Below are positions 1-8,785 of a DNA stretch of 64,000 bases, piece after piece. The stretch lies in assembly GCF_900155885.1 (NCBI RefSeq), contig NZ_FTMB01000006.1:124001-188000 (forward strand), written 5' to 3'. The translations under genes and the position numbers were made by a program. Below the pieces are notes generated by a model. It was not told the origin of the DNA and made no database searches. It saw nothing but the letters and a program-made list of their open reading frames with translations. Each line of letters starts with the position of its first letter. The stretch's first letter is position 1. The DNA comes from Rhizobium sp. RU20A (GTDB lineage Bacteria > Pseudomonadota > Alphaproteobacteria > Rhizobiales > Rhizobiaceae).

Positions 1-2
1 TG

Positions 3-1007
3 GTATCGCTGGAAGACAGCAAGAACAGGCAGGCATCGGTCAAGCCGCTGGTGGATCTCACCCGGGCTGACATGGAGCGGGTAAACCAGCTGATCCTCTC
101 CAAGGCCGGCTCCGACGTGCAGATGATTCCGGAAGTCGCCAACCACCTGATTTCCTCCGGCGGCAAGCGCCTGCGCCCGATGCTGACGCTCGCCTCGGCT
201 GCCATGTTCGGCTATAGCGGCGACAGCCACATCAAGCTCGCCACCAGCGTCGAGTTCATGCACACGGCAACGCTGCTGCATGACGATGTGGTGGACGAAA
301 GCGACCTGCGCCGCGGCAAGTCCACGGCCCGCACCATCTGGGGCAACCAGGCGAGCGTGCTGGTCGGCGACTTCCTGCTCGGCCAGGCCTTCCGCATGAT
401 GGTCGATGTCGGCTCTCTCGATGCGCTCGACGTTCTCTCCACCGCCGCCTCCGTCATTGCCGAAGGCGAAGTGCTGCAGCTCTCCGTCGCCAAGAACATG
501 GAAACCACGGAGGACGACTATCTCGCCGTCATCCGCGCCAAGACGGCCGCGCTCTTTGCCGCTGCCGCCGAAGTCGGCCCCATCATTGCCGGCGCGCCGC
601 GCGCCGATCGCAATGCGTTGAAATCCTACGGCATGAATCTCGGCCTTGCCTTCCAGCTCGTCGATGACGTGCTCGATTACGGTGGCTCGGCCGCCGATCT
701 CGGCAAGAATGTCGGCGACGACTTCCGCGAGGGCAAGATCACCCTGCCGGTCATCCTGTCCTATCGTCGCGGCACGCCGGACGAACGCGCCTTCTGGCGC
801 GCGGCGATCGAGGGTGGCGAAAGCGGCGACGAGAATCTGGAAAAGGCGCTCGGTCTGATCACCCGCTACAACGGCCTTGGCGACACCATCGCCCGCGCGC
901 AGCATTACGGCACGATCGCCCGCGATGCCCTGGCGCCGCTGCCGGCTTCCCCGCTGAAGTCCGCCCTTCTCGAAGTCATCGATTTCTGCATCGAACGCCT
1001 GAACTGA
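3..1007 (+). CDS. ispB: Polyprenyl (probably octaprenyl) diphosphate synthase, 5'-truncated by window
   Basis: This trans-prenyltransferase adds isopentenyl diphosphate units to an allylic diphosphate, giving the long chain used for ubiquinone. Visible motifs are GGKRLRP, the first aspartate-rich motif DDVVD followed by an arginine pair (about base 280) and the second, DDVLD (about base 660). The reading frame stays open to the window edge. The residues before the GTG at 51 (SLEDSKNRQASVKPLV) look like a normal rhizobial N-terminus, so that GTG is internal and the real start lies outside the window. About 334 residues are present, close to the full family length of roughly 338. The chain length of eight is inferred from the family in rhizobia. 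The product would supply the ubiA reaction encoded further on. Confidence 0.93.
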   Translation, partial: VSLEDSKNRQASVKPLVDLTRADMERVNQLILSKAGSDVQMIPEVANHLISSGGKRLRPMLTLASAAMFGYSGDSHIKLATSVEFMHTATLLHDDVVDESDLRRGKSTARTIWGNQASVLVGDFLLGQAFRMMVDVGSLDALDVLSTAASVIAEGEVLQLSVAKNMETTEDDYLAVIRAKTAALFAAAAEVGPIIAGAPRADRNALKSYGMNLGLAFQLVDDVLDYGGSAADLGKNVGDDFREGKITLPVILSYRRGTPDERAFWRAAIEGGESGDENLEKALGLITRYNGLGDTIARAQHYGTIARDALAPLPASPLKSALLEVIDFCIERLN

Positions 1008-1016
1008 CGATGTCCT

Positions 1017-1040
1017 GAGGGGCGGCTGTGGCCGCTCCTC
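1017..1040 (+). terminator. GC-rich hairpin after the prenyl synthase gene
   Basis: A 10 bp stem (1017-1026 with 1031-1040, one G-T wobble) and a TGTG loop lie 9 bases after the stop. There is no T-run, so termination is an inference; it may only stabilise the 3' end. Confidence 0.4.
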
Positions 1041-1163
1041 CGTCCCGGTGACGCCCTTGCAGCACGGCATCAAAAAAGTCATGCTTCACCACGATACCGA
1101 CGCATTGCTCTGGAATGAGTCGCGTCGCGGACGCCGCGCGGGTTGCGGCCAGAAAGGCTTCTT

Positions 1164-2996
1164 ATGCGGAAAGATCGTTTTCTACGTCTCCTGAACGGCG
1201 CTGCCATCGTGGCCATCATGGGTCTTGGCGCGGCCGTCGTCTCGGCCGAGGACAAGCCCGCCGAGCCGAAGGCCGAAGTCACCTTCGAGACGCGCGACGT
1301 CAACACGTTTTCGGGCGCCTATCTCGCCGCCCGCACGGCCGATATCGACCGCGATTTCGTCACTGCCACCGAGCTTTACCGCAAGGCTCTCGCCCTTCAG
1401 CCCGACAATGTGGACATCGCCCAGCGGCTGATGATCACCTATCTCATGAATGGCGACTTCAAGAAGGCGGTCGATGCCGCCGACAAGCTAAAGACCGACG
1501 CGTCCGTCGAGCGCATCACCTCCATGGTGCGCGGCGTCGATGCCATCGCCACCAAGCATTACCGCAAGGCGACCGAGATCCTGACATATGAGGGGCCGAA
1601 CGATCTCGATCGCCTCATGACGGGCCTTCTGCAGGCCTGGGCGATTGCCGGCGAGGGCAAGACCAGACAGGCGATTGCCGCCGTCGACAAGCTCGAAGGG
1701 CCGGAATGGTTCGGCATCTTCAAGAGCTACGTCTCCGGCACGATCGCCTTGCAGGCCGGTGACATCGATACGGCCCGCAGCCGCCTCAACACCGCCGTGC
1801 TGGATCGCGATGGCGCCAGCGGCGCGCCGGATACCTTCATGCGCGCCATCTTCGCGCTGGCGCGCCTCGAAGCCGATGCCGGCAACAAGCAGAAGGCGCT
1901 CGACACGGTCGCCGTGGGCGAAGGCGTGGTCAACAATTACACGCCGCTCGACGCCCTGCGCGCTAGCATCGAAAAGGGCGAGAAGCAGCCGCAGCAGGTG
2001 GAAACGCCGGCCGAAGGCGCAGCCTCCGTTCTCTTTGCCATCGCCGCTGCGCTCAATCGCGGCGGCGCCGAGGATATTGTCACGCTCTATCTGCAGACGG
2101 CCCGCGCGCTCGATCGTGACAGCGCCGACATCCTTATCATGCTCGGCGGCATTTCCGAAACGCTGAAGAAGCCTGAGCAGGCCATCGCGCTCTACCGCGA
2201 AGTGCCGGCCGATTCGCCCATGCGCCGCCTGTCGGAACTGCAACTGGGGCTCAGCCTCGCCGCGGTCGACAAGGTGGAGGAGGCCAAGACTCACCTGCAG
2301 GCGCTGATCGACCAGGATCCCAAGAACATGCGCAGCTATCTGGCGCTCGGCAGCGTGCTGTCCGATGCCAAGGATTACCGCGCCATGGGTGCCCTCTACG
2401 ATCGCGCCGTGGAGGCCATGGGGCCGGTGCCGCAGCGGAGCGACTGGACGATCTTCTTCCAGCGCGGCATCGCCTATGAGCGCCTGAAGGAATGGCCGAA
2501 GGCCGAGCCGAACTTCAAGAAGGCCCTGGAACTCAACCCCGATCAGGCGCAGGTGCTGAACTATCTCGGCTACTCCTGGGTGGACATGAACATGAACCTC
2601 GAAGAGGCCATGAACATGATTCGCAAGGCCGTCGAACTGAAGCCGGATGACGGCTACATCGTCGATTCGCTCGGCTGGGCCTATTACCGCCTCGGCAAGT
2701 TCGACGAGGCCGTGACGGAACTGGAGCGCGCCGCCGAACTGATGGCGGGCGATCCGACCATCAACGACCACCTCGGCGATGCCTATTGGCGCGTCGGCCG
2801 CAAGCTGGAAGCCACCTTCCAGTGGCGCCAGGCGCTGGAACTGAAGCCGGAGCCGGCCGAGATCCCGAAGATCCAGGCCAAGCTCGACAACGGCCTGCCG
2901 CCGCTGGACAATACCGTGCCGGCCGCCGACGCCGGAGGCATCAACCAGCCGAAGAAGGAGCCGGAGGCAGACGTCGCCGCCGGCAAGAAGTCCTGA
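1164..2996 (+). CDS. Exported tetratricopeptide-repeat protein
   Basis: This 610-residue protein begins with a signal peptide (basic MRKDRFLR, hydrophobic core, cleavage expected near VSA-ED). TPR-like helical pairs follow through the body. The clearest lie in the C-terminal third, with motifs such as AEPNFKKALELNPDQAQVLNYLGY and DSLGWAYYRLGKFDEAV split over adjacent repeats. TPR arrays bind partner proteins; no enzymatic motif is visible. I chose the ATG at 1164 because AGAAAGG lies 7 bases before it; a TTG at 1143 would add seven residues in front of the signal peptide. The stop is only 19 bases before ispE, and moaB overlaps ispE, so the three are probably one transcript. The role is unknown; an envelope-assembly scaffold is a guess. 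Confidence 0.85.
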   Translation: MRKDRFLRLLNGAAIVAIMGLGAAVVSAEDKPAEPKAEVTFETRDVNTFSGAYLAARTADIDRDFVTATELYRKALALQPDNVDIAQRLMITYLMNGDFKKAVDAADKLKTDASVERITSMVRGVDAIATKHYRKATEILTYEGPNDLDRLMTGLLQAWAIAGEGKTRQAIAAVDKLEGPEWFGIFKSYVSGTIALQAGDIDTARSRLNTAVLDRDGASGAPDTFMRAIFALARLEADAGNKQKALDTVAVGEGVVNNYTPLDALRASIEKGEKQPQQVETPAEGAASVLFAIAAALNRGGAEDIVTLYLQTARALDRDSADILIMLGGISETLKKPEQAIALYREVPADSPMRRLSELQLGLSLAAVDKVEEAKTHLQALIDQDPKNMRSYLALGSVLSDAKDYRAMGALYDRAVEAMGPVPQRSDWTIFFQRGIAYERLKEWPKAEPNFKKALELNPDQAQVLNYLGYSWVDMNMNLEEAMNMIRKAVELKPDDGYIVDSLGWAYYRLGKFDEAVTELERAAELMAGDPTINDHLGDAYWRVGRKLEATFQWRQALELKPEPAEIPKIQAKLDNGLPPLDNTVPAADAGGINQPKKEPEADVAAGKKS

Positions 2997-3015
2997 GCAC
3001 AGCAGGAGCGCCGCG

Positions 3016-4032
3016 GTGAGCCGTTCGGCGATCCCTGACCGGCAGGCGCCCACGGCCTTTCAGGCCGGCAAGGCGCATGGTTCTGCCGGTGCCGCGCTGC
3101 CCGGCATGGCGCTGACCCGTCTGGCACCGGCCAAGCTCAATCTTGCGCTGCATGTCGTCGGCCAGCGTGCCGACGGCTACCATCTGCTCGAAAGCATCGT
3201 CACCTTTGCCGATGCCGGCGACCGCGTCGGCGTCAGTGAAGCTGCGGCGGATCGTTTCACGGTCAGCGGCCCCTTCGCCTCCCACGTGCCGCTCGATGCC
3301 GAGGGTGCCACGGGCAACCTCGTTCTGAAGGCACGCGATGGCCTGCGGGCGCTTGCTGCCGCGCGCGGCCTTGCCGCCGGGCCGGTGCATCTCCATCTCG
3401 AAAAGAACCTGCCGGTGCAGTCGGGCATCGGCGGCGGCTCCGCCGATGCCGCGGCCGCGCTGTCCCTCCTGTGTGATCTCTGGAACCTCGACGGGATCTT
3501 CGCGCCGCCGTCGCCATCCGGCGCGCTGCCGCTCGACCTCGCCGCCCTGGCGCTGACCCTCGGCGCCGACGTGCCCATGTGCCTTGCCGGCGTGCCGGCC
3601 CTCATCACCGGCATCGGCGAGGGCATCACGCCGCTGCCGACACTGCCCGCCCTGCCGGCGATCCTCGTCAATCCTCGGGTCGGCGTCTCCACCCCCGCCA
3701 TCTTCCGGCTCCTGACGCAGAAGACCAATCCGCCGCTGACGCTTCCCGCTCCGGCGGCAACGCCGGCTGAATGGCTTTCGGCCCTCGCGGCCATGCGCAA
3801 CGATCTCGCGCCACCGGCCCGCACGCTCGAACCCGCGATCGGCGCGGTCGAGGACGCGCTCACCGATGCCGGCGCGGTGCTGGTGCGCATGTCCGGTTCC
3901 GGCGCAACCTGCTTCGGCCTTTTCGCAGACCGGAATGCGCGCGACCGCGCGGCAACGCAGCTTGGAGCCGAACGGCCCGGCTGGTATGTTCAGCCCTGCC
4001 ACACCAGAGGAGCCGGCGATGACAAAACGTGA
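3016..4032 (+). CDS. ispE: 4-diphosphocytidyl-2-C-methyl-D-erythritol kinase
   Basis: IspE phosphorylates CDP-methylerythritol with ATP in the non-mevalonate isoprenoid pathway, in the cytoplasm. The GHMP-kinase signature is clear: APAKLNLALHV near residue 38, the phosphate loop SGIGGGSADAA in the middle and the C-terminal motif RMSGSGATCFG. The GTG start at 3016 has AGGAG seven bases upstream. It gives 338 residues, about 30 longer at the N-terminus than usual; an ATG at 3106 would give the typical length but has no obvious ribosome binding site. The gene follows the TPR gene by 19 bases and its 3' end overlaps moaB by 14 bases. dxs, the first enzyme of the same pathway, lies about 30 kb away. 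Confidence 0.95.
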   Translation: MSRSAIPDRQAPTAFQAGKAHGSAGAALPGMALTRLAPAKLNLALHVVGQRADGYHLLESIVTFADAGDRVGVSEAAADRFTVSGPFASHVPLDAEGATGNLVLKARDGLRALAAARGLAAGPVHLHLEKNLPVQSGIGGGSADAAAALSLLCDLWNLDGIFAPPSPSGALPLDLAALALTLGADVPMCLAGVPALITGIGEGITPLPTLPALPAILVNPRVGVSTPAIFRLLTQKTNPPLTLPAPAATPAEWLSALAAMRNDLAPPARTLEPAIGAVEDALTDAGAVLVRMSGSGATCFGLFADRNARDRAATQLGAERPGWYVQPCHTRGAGDDKT

Positions 4033-4564
4033 TCCGCACCGCCCCTTCATCTCCGTCCGATTCGCGGTCCTCACCGTCTCCGATACGCGCACGGTCGCCG
4101 ACGACCGGTCCGGCGATACGCTGGCCTCGCTGATCGAGGGCGAGGGCCATAGCCTCGCCGTACGCGCCATCGTGCCGGACGACCGGGCGAAGATCGCCGA
4201 CACCGTGATGGACTGGGTGAAGTCCGGCATTGCCGACGTCGTGCTGACGACGGGCGGCACCGGCTTTACCGGCCGCGACGTGACGCCGGATGCGCTGGAG
4301 CCGCTGTTCGACAAGCGCATGGACGGCTTTTCCGTCGTCTTCCACCGCCTCTCCTACGAGAAGATCGGCACCTCGACGATCCAGTCCCGCGCCACCGCCG
4401 GCCTGATTGGCTCGACCTTCGTCTTCGTGCTGCCGGGCTCGCCCGGCGCTTGCCGCGACGCCTGGGAGGGCGTCCTCAAGCCGCAATTCGACTACGGCCA
4501 CCGTCCCTGCAATTTCGTGGAAATCATGCCGCGCCTTGATGAGCACCTGAAGCGCGGCAAGTGA
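4019..4564 (+). CDS. moaB: Molybdenum cofactor biosynthesis protein B
   Basis: MoaB/MogA-family proteins bind molybdopterin; MogA adenylylates it before molybdenum insertion, and MoaB is a close relative whose exact activity varies. The 181-residue length fits MoaB. The signature loop TTGGTGFTGRDVTPD and the later LPGSPGAC loop are intact. The ATG at 4019 is preceded by AGAGGAG and lies inside the last codons of ispE, so translation is probably coupled. Pairing of moaB with ispE looks like shared transcription, not a shared pathway. Confidence 0.92.
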   Translation: MTKRDPHRPFISVRFAVLTVSDTRTVADDRSGDTLASLIEGEGHSLAVRAIVPDDRAKIADTVMDWVKSGIADVVLTTGGTGFTGRDVTPDALEPLFDKRMDGFSVVFHRLSYEKIGTSTIQSRATAGLIGSTFVFVLPGSPGACRDAWEGVLKPQFDYGHRPCNFVEIMPRLDEHLKRGK

Positions 4565-4582
4565 GGCGGAGGCGGGCGCGGT

Positions 4583-5107
4583 TCACCCGCCCCGCTGGCG
4601 CCGCGCCACCCAGGCGGGGGCGATCTCGCTCGCCATGCGCTTCGGCCTGATAGCAACGGCCAGGGCGGCAAGGGTCGTGGCGCCCCCGGCAAGGCGCAGG
4701 GCATCTGCCTTGCGCACGAGGCAGCCGTTTTCCAGCGGGCCCTGACGGCGCGTCAGCCGTGTCAGGAAGGAGCGGCGAAACTGTCGGGCAGGGGTCAGCC
4801 GCGCGGGGCCGCCGCCGATCGCCAGATGTTCGCCGATCTCCTCGACCCAGCGGCCCATCGGCCGTGCGCCGGGCTCCAGCAGCAGCAGCCAGTCGCCGCG
4901 CGTGCGTGTCACCGCATCCGTCAGCGTCACGCCGGACAGAAAAAGGCATCCCGCCGCATCGGCGACCGCTGAACTTCCATCGCGCGACCCGCGATCAAGG
5001 ATGACGACATCGCTGACGAGGCCTTCGACAGCACCCGCGACAAGCACCGTCAGCGTCGCCGCCAGCTCCGCCTCGTCATCCAAAACCTCGATCAGCACAC
5101 TCAGCAT
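4583..5107 (-). CDS. Small glycosyltransferase-like protein
   Basis: The 174-residue product resembles the nucleotide-sugar-binding half of a family 2 glycosyltransferase: the N-terminal strand MLSVLIEVLDDEAEL, the pair VVILDRGSRDGS, and GDWLLLLEPGARP, where a DxD-like motif would normally lie. The clear DxD is missing, so catalytic activity is uncertain. The start at 5107 is supported by GGGAGG three bases upstream on the minus strand. It converges on moaB with an 18 bp gap and is divergent from the radical SAM gene. Proteins of this size beside moaB are, from memory, conserved in rhizobia; the substrate is unknown. Confidence 0.7.
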   Translation of the reverse strand: MLSVLIEVLDDEAELAATLTVLVAGAVEGLVSDVVILDRGSRDGSSAVADAAGCLFLSGVTLTDAVTRTRGDWLLLLEPGARPMGRWVEEIGEHLAIGGGPARLTPARQFRRSFLTRLTRRQGPLENGCLVRKADALRLAGGATTLAALAVAIRPKRMASEIAPAWVARRQRGG

Positions 5108-5323
5108 AATCCTCCCTATCGCATCGCCCCGCGAAACGCCACACCTGCAAGGCCGGTGCGCCGCAAGCGCTTTGAACGACGTTAACATCGGTGACATGAA
5201 AGCCGTCATGGCGCCGGGTGTGGCGCGCGCCGCATCCTGTTTGTTCTTGCAATGTTCTTTTTTTCGCGCTAGGACAGGGATCACCGGAAGCCGGCCATGG
5301 GGCCGGCGGGTCGGAGAGGATCC

Positions 5324-6481
5324 ATGGCAGAGCTGAGAGAACTCAGGCAGGGTGCGCTTGCGCCCGGTCACCGGGCAGATGTGGCCGATGCGCTGGTGGA
5401 GCGCTCGGGCGCACGCATCGAGGTCGACCGCCGCCGCGGGCGCGGTGCGGGCCTCAATCCAAGCGGTCGCTTCGAGCCCGTCTCGCGCGAGGTCTTCGAC
5501 GACGGCTGGCAGACGCTGGAGGAATTGCCGCCGTTTCGCACCGAAGTGCAGGTAGAAAAGCCGCGCAGCATCATCGCCCGCAACGAAAGCCCGGACATTC
5601 CCTTCGATCGGTCCGTGAACCCCTATCGTGGCTGCGAGCATGGCTGCATCTACTGCTTCGCCCGGCCCACCCATGCCTATATGGGCCTGTCGCCGGGGCT
5701 GGATTTCGAGGCGAAGCTGTTTGCCAAGCCCGATGCGGCAAAGCTTCTGGAGCGCGAACTTGCCAAACCCGGCTACAAGCCGCGCCCGATCGCCATCGGC
5801 ACCAACACCGACCCCTACCAGCCCGTCGAGCGCGAATGGCGCATCATGCGGCAGGTGCTGGAAGTGTTGCGCGACGCCAACCACCCGGTGATGATCGTCA
5901 CCAAATCGGCGCTGGTGACGCGCGACATCGACATTCTCGCGCCGATGGCCGAGAAGGGTCTGGCGCGCGTCGGTCTTTCCGTCACCACGCTCGACCGCAA
6001 ACTGGCCCGCAGCATGGAGCCGCGCGCTTCGACGCCCGCCAAACGGCTTGAGGCGATCCGTCAGGTGACCGATGCCGGCATTCCTGCGGGGGTGCTCGTC
6101 TCGCCGATCATCCCCGCCCTCAACGACCACGAGATCGAGCGCGTGCTGGAGGCGGCGAAGACAGCCGGGGCAACGGAGGCGAGCTATGTGCTGCTGCGCC
6201 TGCCGCTGGAGGTCGCGCCGCTCTTTCGCGACTGGCTGCTGCGCGAATATCCCGATCGCTACCGCCACGTCATGTCGCTGGTCCGCTCCATGCGCGGCGG
6301 CAAGGACTACGATGCCGAATTCGGCAAGCGGATGAAGGGCGCCGGCCCCTATGCCTGGCAGATCGGCCGCCGCTTCGAGCTGGCGGCCAAGCGCCTGGAG
6401 CTCAACCTGACGAAGCGTCAGCTCAATGCCGACCTCTTCGTTCCGCCGCTCGGCCATGGCGTGCAACTGTCCTTGCTGTAG
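5324..6481 (+). CDS. PA0069-family radical SAM protein
   Basis: The 385-residue protein carries the radical SAM cluster motif CEHGCIYC (CxxxCxxC), which binds a 4Fe-4S cluster and S-adenosylmethionine, inside the family context NPYRGCEHGCIYCFARPTH. Other shared blocks are AIGTNTDPYQP and PVMIVTKSALV. It is related to the SplB spore-photoproduct-lyase-like group, but the reaction of PA0069-type members is not established. The ATG at 5324 is preferred because GGAG lies seven bases upstream; an ATG at 5297 would add nine residues with no such site. It is transcribed away from the glycosyltransferase gene, with a 216 bp gap holding both promoters. Confidence 0.88.
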   Translation: MAELRELRQGALAPGHRADVADALVERSGARIEVDRRRGRGAGLNPSGRFEPVSREVFDDGWQTLEELPPFRTEVQVEKPRSIIARNESPDIPFDRSVNPYRGCEHGCIYCFARPTHAYMGLSPGLDFEAKLFAKPDAAKLLERELAKPGYKPRPIAIGTNTDPYQPVEREWRIMRQVLEVLRDANHPVMIVTKSALVTRDIDILAPMAEKGLARVGLSVTTLDRKLARSMEPRASTPAKRLEAIRQVTDAGIPAGVLVSPIIPALNDHEIERVLEAAKTAGATEASYVLLRLPLEVAPLFRDWLLREYPDRYRHVMSLVRSMRGGKDYDAEFGKRMKGAGPYAWQIGRRFELAAKRLELNLTKRQLNADLFVPPLGHGVQLSLL

Positions 6482-6527
6482 GAACGCACGGGTCGAGCGC
6501 GAAAGGATGTGGGTGCCCCCGAATGCA

Positions 6528-6562
6528 CGAAGGCGCCTCCGCTTCTCTCGGAGACGCCTTCG
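6528..6562. terminator. Strong hairpin between convergent genes
   Basis: Arms of 14 bases (6528-6541 and 6549-6562) pair with one mismatch around a 7-base loop. It sits between the convergent radical SAM and HPE1-like genes. A weak TTCG tail follows on the plus strand. It is probably a bidirectional terminator. Confidence 0.6.
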
Positions 6563-6627
6563 TTCGCTCCCGGCGAATGCCCCGCCCGGCAACCGCAGGG
6601 TAGCCGACGGGCGGGGGAATGACGGGG

Positions 6628-7143
6628 TTACTGTACCCTGAGTTGGAGCGTGTCCGGATCAAAAACCTGTGATCGGACGTCGGCCGCCGTTTGCGTTGCG
6701 TCTGGCGTGCCGGTTGCAGAGGCGACCGATGCGGTCTGCGCCGCGGTATCGATCCCGCCGGCGGCAATGAGGGTGCCGACCGATGTCGTGGCAGCGGCGG
6801 CAAGCGAGCCGCCCGTTGCCGTGTCCATGCCCCGGAAAAGATCCGGCGGCAGGCTGCTGACGAAGGTCACCGGCGATCCGCCGAGCCAGGCTTCGGTGCG
6901 CACCAGCTTCATCTCACCGTTCACCGTGCGGATCTCGCGTCGTTCGGTCCCGGGCGTGATGGCCGGCACGCGGTAGCCGCCATCGGCAACTTTCTTTGGC
7001 ACATCGACACAGGTCTGGCAGGTGATTGTCTCGATGCTGCTCGCGGTCGTCGACGCGGTGCCGGTCACGATCGTTTCAATCGATCCCGCCGCGGCCGGGC
7101 CGGCGACGAGCGTGATGAGGGCAGGAAGCAGGACAGGACGCAT
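6628..7143 (-). CDS. Exported HPE1-like hypothetical protein
   Basis: A 171-residue secreted protein: a signal peptide (MRPVLLPALITLVAGPAAA) precedes a Thr/Ser-rich stretch, a CQTC pair that could form a disulfide or bind metal, the block VPAITPGTERREI, and TEAWLGGSPVTFVS. From memory this pattern matches the rhizobial group annotated as HPE1-like plant virulence effector; the name does not prove an effector role. The Ala/Thr-rich C-terminus looks unstructured. The start at 7143 is chosen because GGAGAG lies seven bases upstream; an ATG at 7158 lacks one. That GGAGAG lies in a hairpin (7151-7170). Confidence 0.65.
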   Translation of the reverse strand: MRPVLLPALITLVAGPAAAGSIETIVTGTASTTASSIETITCQTCVDVPKKVADGGYRVPAITPGTERREIRTVNGEMKLVRTEAWLGGSPVTFVSSLPPDLFRGMDTATGGSLAAAATTSVGTLIAAGGIDTAAQTASVASATGTPDATQTAADVRSQVFDPDTLQLRVQ

Positions 7144-7150
7144 GATACAA

Positions 7151-7170
7151 CTCTCCATATTGCTGGAGAG
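7151..7170 (-). promoter_or_regulatory. Hairpin covering the ribosome binding site of the HPE1-like gene
   Basis: A perfect 7 bp inverted repeat (7151-7157 with 7164-7170, loop of 6) forms in the 5' leader RNA. Its 3' arm contains the GGAGAG that serves the start at 7143, so folding would hide the ribosome binding site. Confidence 0.5.
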
Positions 7171-7308
7171 CCTACCCGCAAAATCTTACGGTCCGGTCAG
7201 GAGAAATGGTAAACATCTTCTGGTTTTTGCGGAAAATCCGGTTACCAGCGCTGCTCTGGCGGCCGACGCGGAGGGGTCGACCGGCCTGATTTTGGCGACG
7301 CCCCGGAA

Positions 7309-8574
7309 TTACGTGCGGTTGAGCGCCCGCCAGCCAATATCGGAGCGCGTAAAGCCATTGTCGAAGCGGACCGCAGCGACGGCGTCATAGGCGGCATTGC
7401 GTGCCGACGCGACATCCGCGCCCATCGCCGTCACGTTGAGGACGCGCCCGCCCGTCGCCACCAACTGCCCGTCCTTGAGGGCCGTGCCGGCATGGAAGAC
7501 CTTGGAACTGTCGGTGTCGGCGGGCAGCGCCGCGATCGGCAGACCCTTGTCGTAGGAGCCGGGATAGCCCTTCGAGGCGACCACCACCGTCAGCGCCGCC
7601 TCCTCGCGCCACTCGGCGGAAACCTCCGAGAGTCGGCCGGTTGCCGCCGCGTGGAGGATCGGCAGAAGGTCGCTCTTCAGCCGCATCATCAGCACCTGGC
7701 ACTCGGGATCGCCGAAGCGCACATTGTATTCGATGAGTTCCGGTCCCTTGGCCGTGATCATCAGGCCGGCAAACAGCACGCCGCTGAACGGGTGCCCGCT
7801 TTCGGCCATGCCGCGGATCGTCGGCTCGATGATCTCGGCCATGGTGCGGGCGACCATCGCCTCACTCATCACGGGGGCAGGGGAGTAGGCGCCCATGCCG
7901 CCGGTGTTCGGGCCGGTATCGCCGTCGCCGACGCGCTTGTGGTCCTGGGCGGAGGCGAGCGGCAGCGCCGTCTTGCCATCCGTCAGGCAGAAGAAGCTCG
8001 CCTCTTCGCCGTCGAGGAAGGCTTCCACGACCACTTCCGCCCCGGCCGCGCCGAAGGCGCCGGCAAAGCAGTCGTCGATGGCGGCAAGCGCTTCGGCCAC
8101 GGTCATTGCCACCGTCACGCCTTTGCCGGCTGCCAGCCCGTCGGCCTTGATGACGATCGGCGCACCCTGCTGCTCGACATAGGCGCGGGCCGCGCCCGCC
8201 TCGGAAAAGCGGCGATAGGCGCCGGTCGGAATATTGTAACGCGCGCAGATATCCTTGGTGAAACCCTTGGAGCCCTCAAGCTGCGCTGCCGCCTTCGACG
8301 GGCCGAACACGGCAATTCCCTCGGCGCGCAGGCGGTCTGCAAGGCCGGCGACCAGCGGCGCCTCCGGCCCGACCACGACGAAATCGATGCCGGTGTCCTG
8401 GCAGAAGGCGATGACGGCATCATGATTGTCGGTGTCGAGGGCGACGAGCGTCGCTTCCTCGGCGATGCCGGGATTGCCGGGCGCGGCGTAGAGCGCCGTC
8501 AGACGCGCAGACTGCCGGAGTTTCCAGGCCAAAGCATGTTCGCGCCCGCCCGAACCGATCAAGAGAACCTTCAT
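7309..8574 (-). CDS. purD: Phosphoribosylamine-glycine ligase
   Basis: PurD joins phosphoribosylamine and glycine with ATP to give GAR, the second step of purine synthesis. The 421-residue length is normal. The N-terminal [19 protein letters not shown], the ATP-grasp region ([23 protein letters not shown]) and the metal-binding [12 protein letters not shown] are all present. The start at 8574 has GGAGGT six bases upstream. It is divergent from ubiA and shows no partner gene. Confidence 0.96.
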   Translation of the reverse strand: MKVLLIGSGGREHALAWKLRQSARLTALYAAPGNPGIAEEATLVALDTDNHDAVIAFCQDTGIDFVVVGPEAPLVAGLADRLRAEGIAVFGPSKAAAQLEGSKGFTKDICARYNIPTGAYRRFSEAGAARAYVEQQGAPIVIKADGLAAGKGVTVAMTVAEALAAIDDCFAGAFGAAGAEVVVEAFLDGEEASFFCLTDGKTALPLASAQDHKRVGDGDTGPNTGGMGAYSPAPVMSEAMVARTMAEIIEPTIRGMAESGHPFSGVLFAGLMITAKGPELIEYNVRFGDPECQVLMMRLKSDLLPILHAAATGRLSEVSAEWREEAALTVVVASKGYPGSYDKGLPIAALPADTDSSKVFHAGTALKDGQLVATGGRVLNVTAMGADVASARNAAYDAVAAVRFDNGFTRSDIGWRALNRT

Positions 8575-8785
8575 CTGAGCACCTCCGTTGTCTCGCCGAA
8601 ACGCCGCCGCTGCGCCCGTCTGGCCCATGGCCTGCGGTTAAGGGGCGGGGCAGGAGAGGTCAAGGGAAAACCGATCGTATGCGGCCACGCCGCTGGAGAG
8701 GTGCCGATCCGGCCCTCGCGGCATGGGCCTGCGCCCTTTCGCCCGGCTTGACCGGACCGCTGCCGCACGGCAATCAGGAGGCATG

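Noticed and set aside
51-53. GTG as the start of the prenyl synthase gene
   Set aside because: The frame is open to the window edge and the upstream residues look like a natural N-terminus.
1488-3053. Long open frame on the minus strand across the TPR gene (521 codons)
   Set aside because: It is a shadow of a GC-rich gene: composition is Arg/Gly/Ala/Leu-rich without a family pattern, and the plus-strand protein has a signal peptide and TPR motifs.
4583-6592. 669-codon minus-strand frame over the glycosyltransferase and radical SAM genes
   Set aside because: Only the last 174 residues look like a real protein and have their own ribosome binding site at 5111-5116; the rest is antisense to the radical SAM gene.
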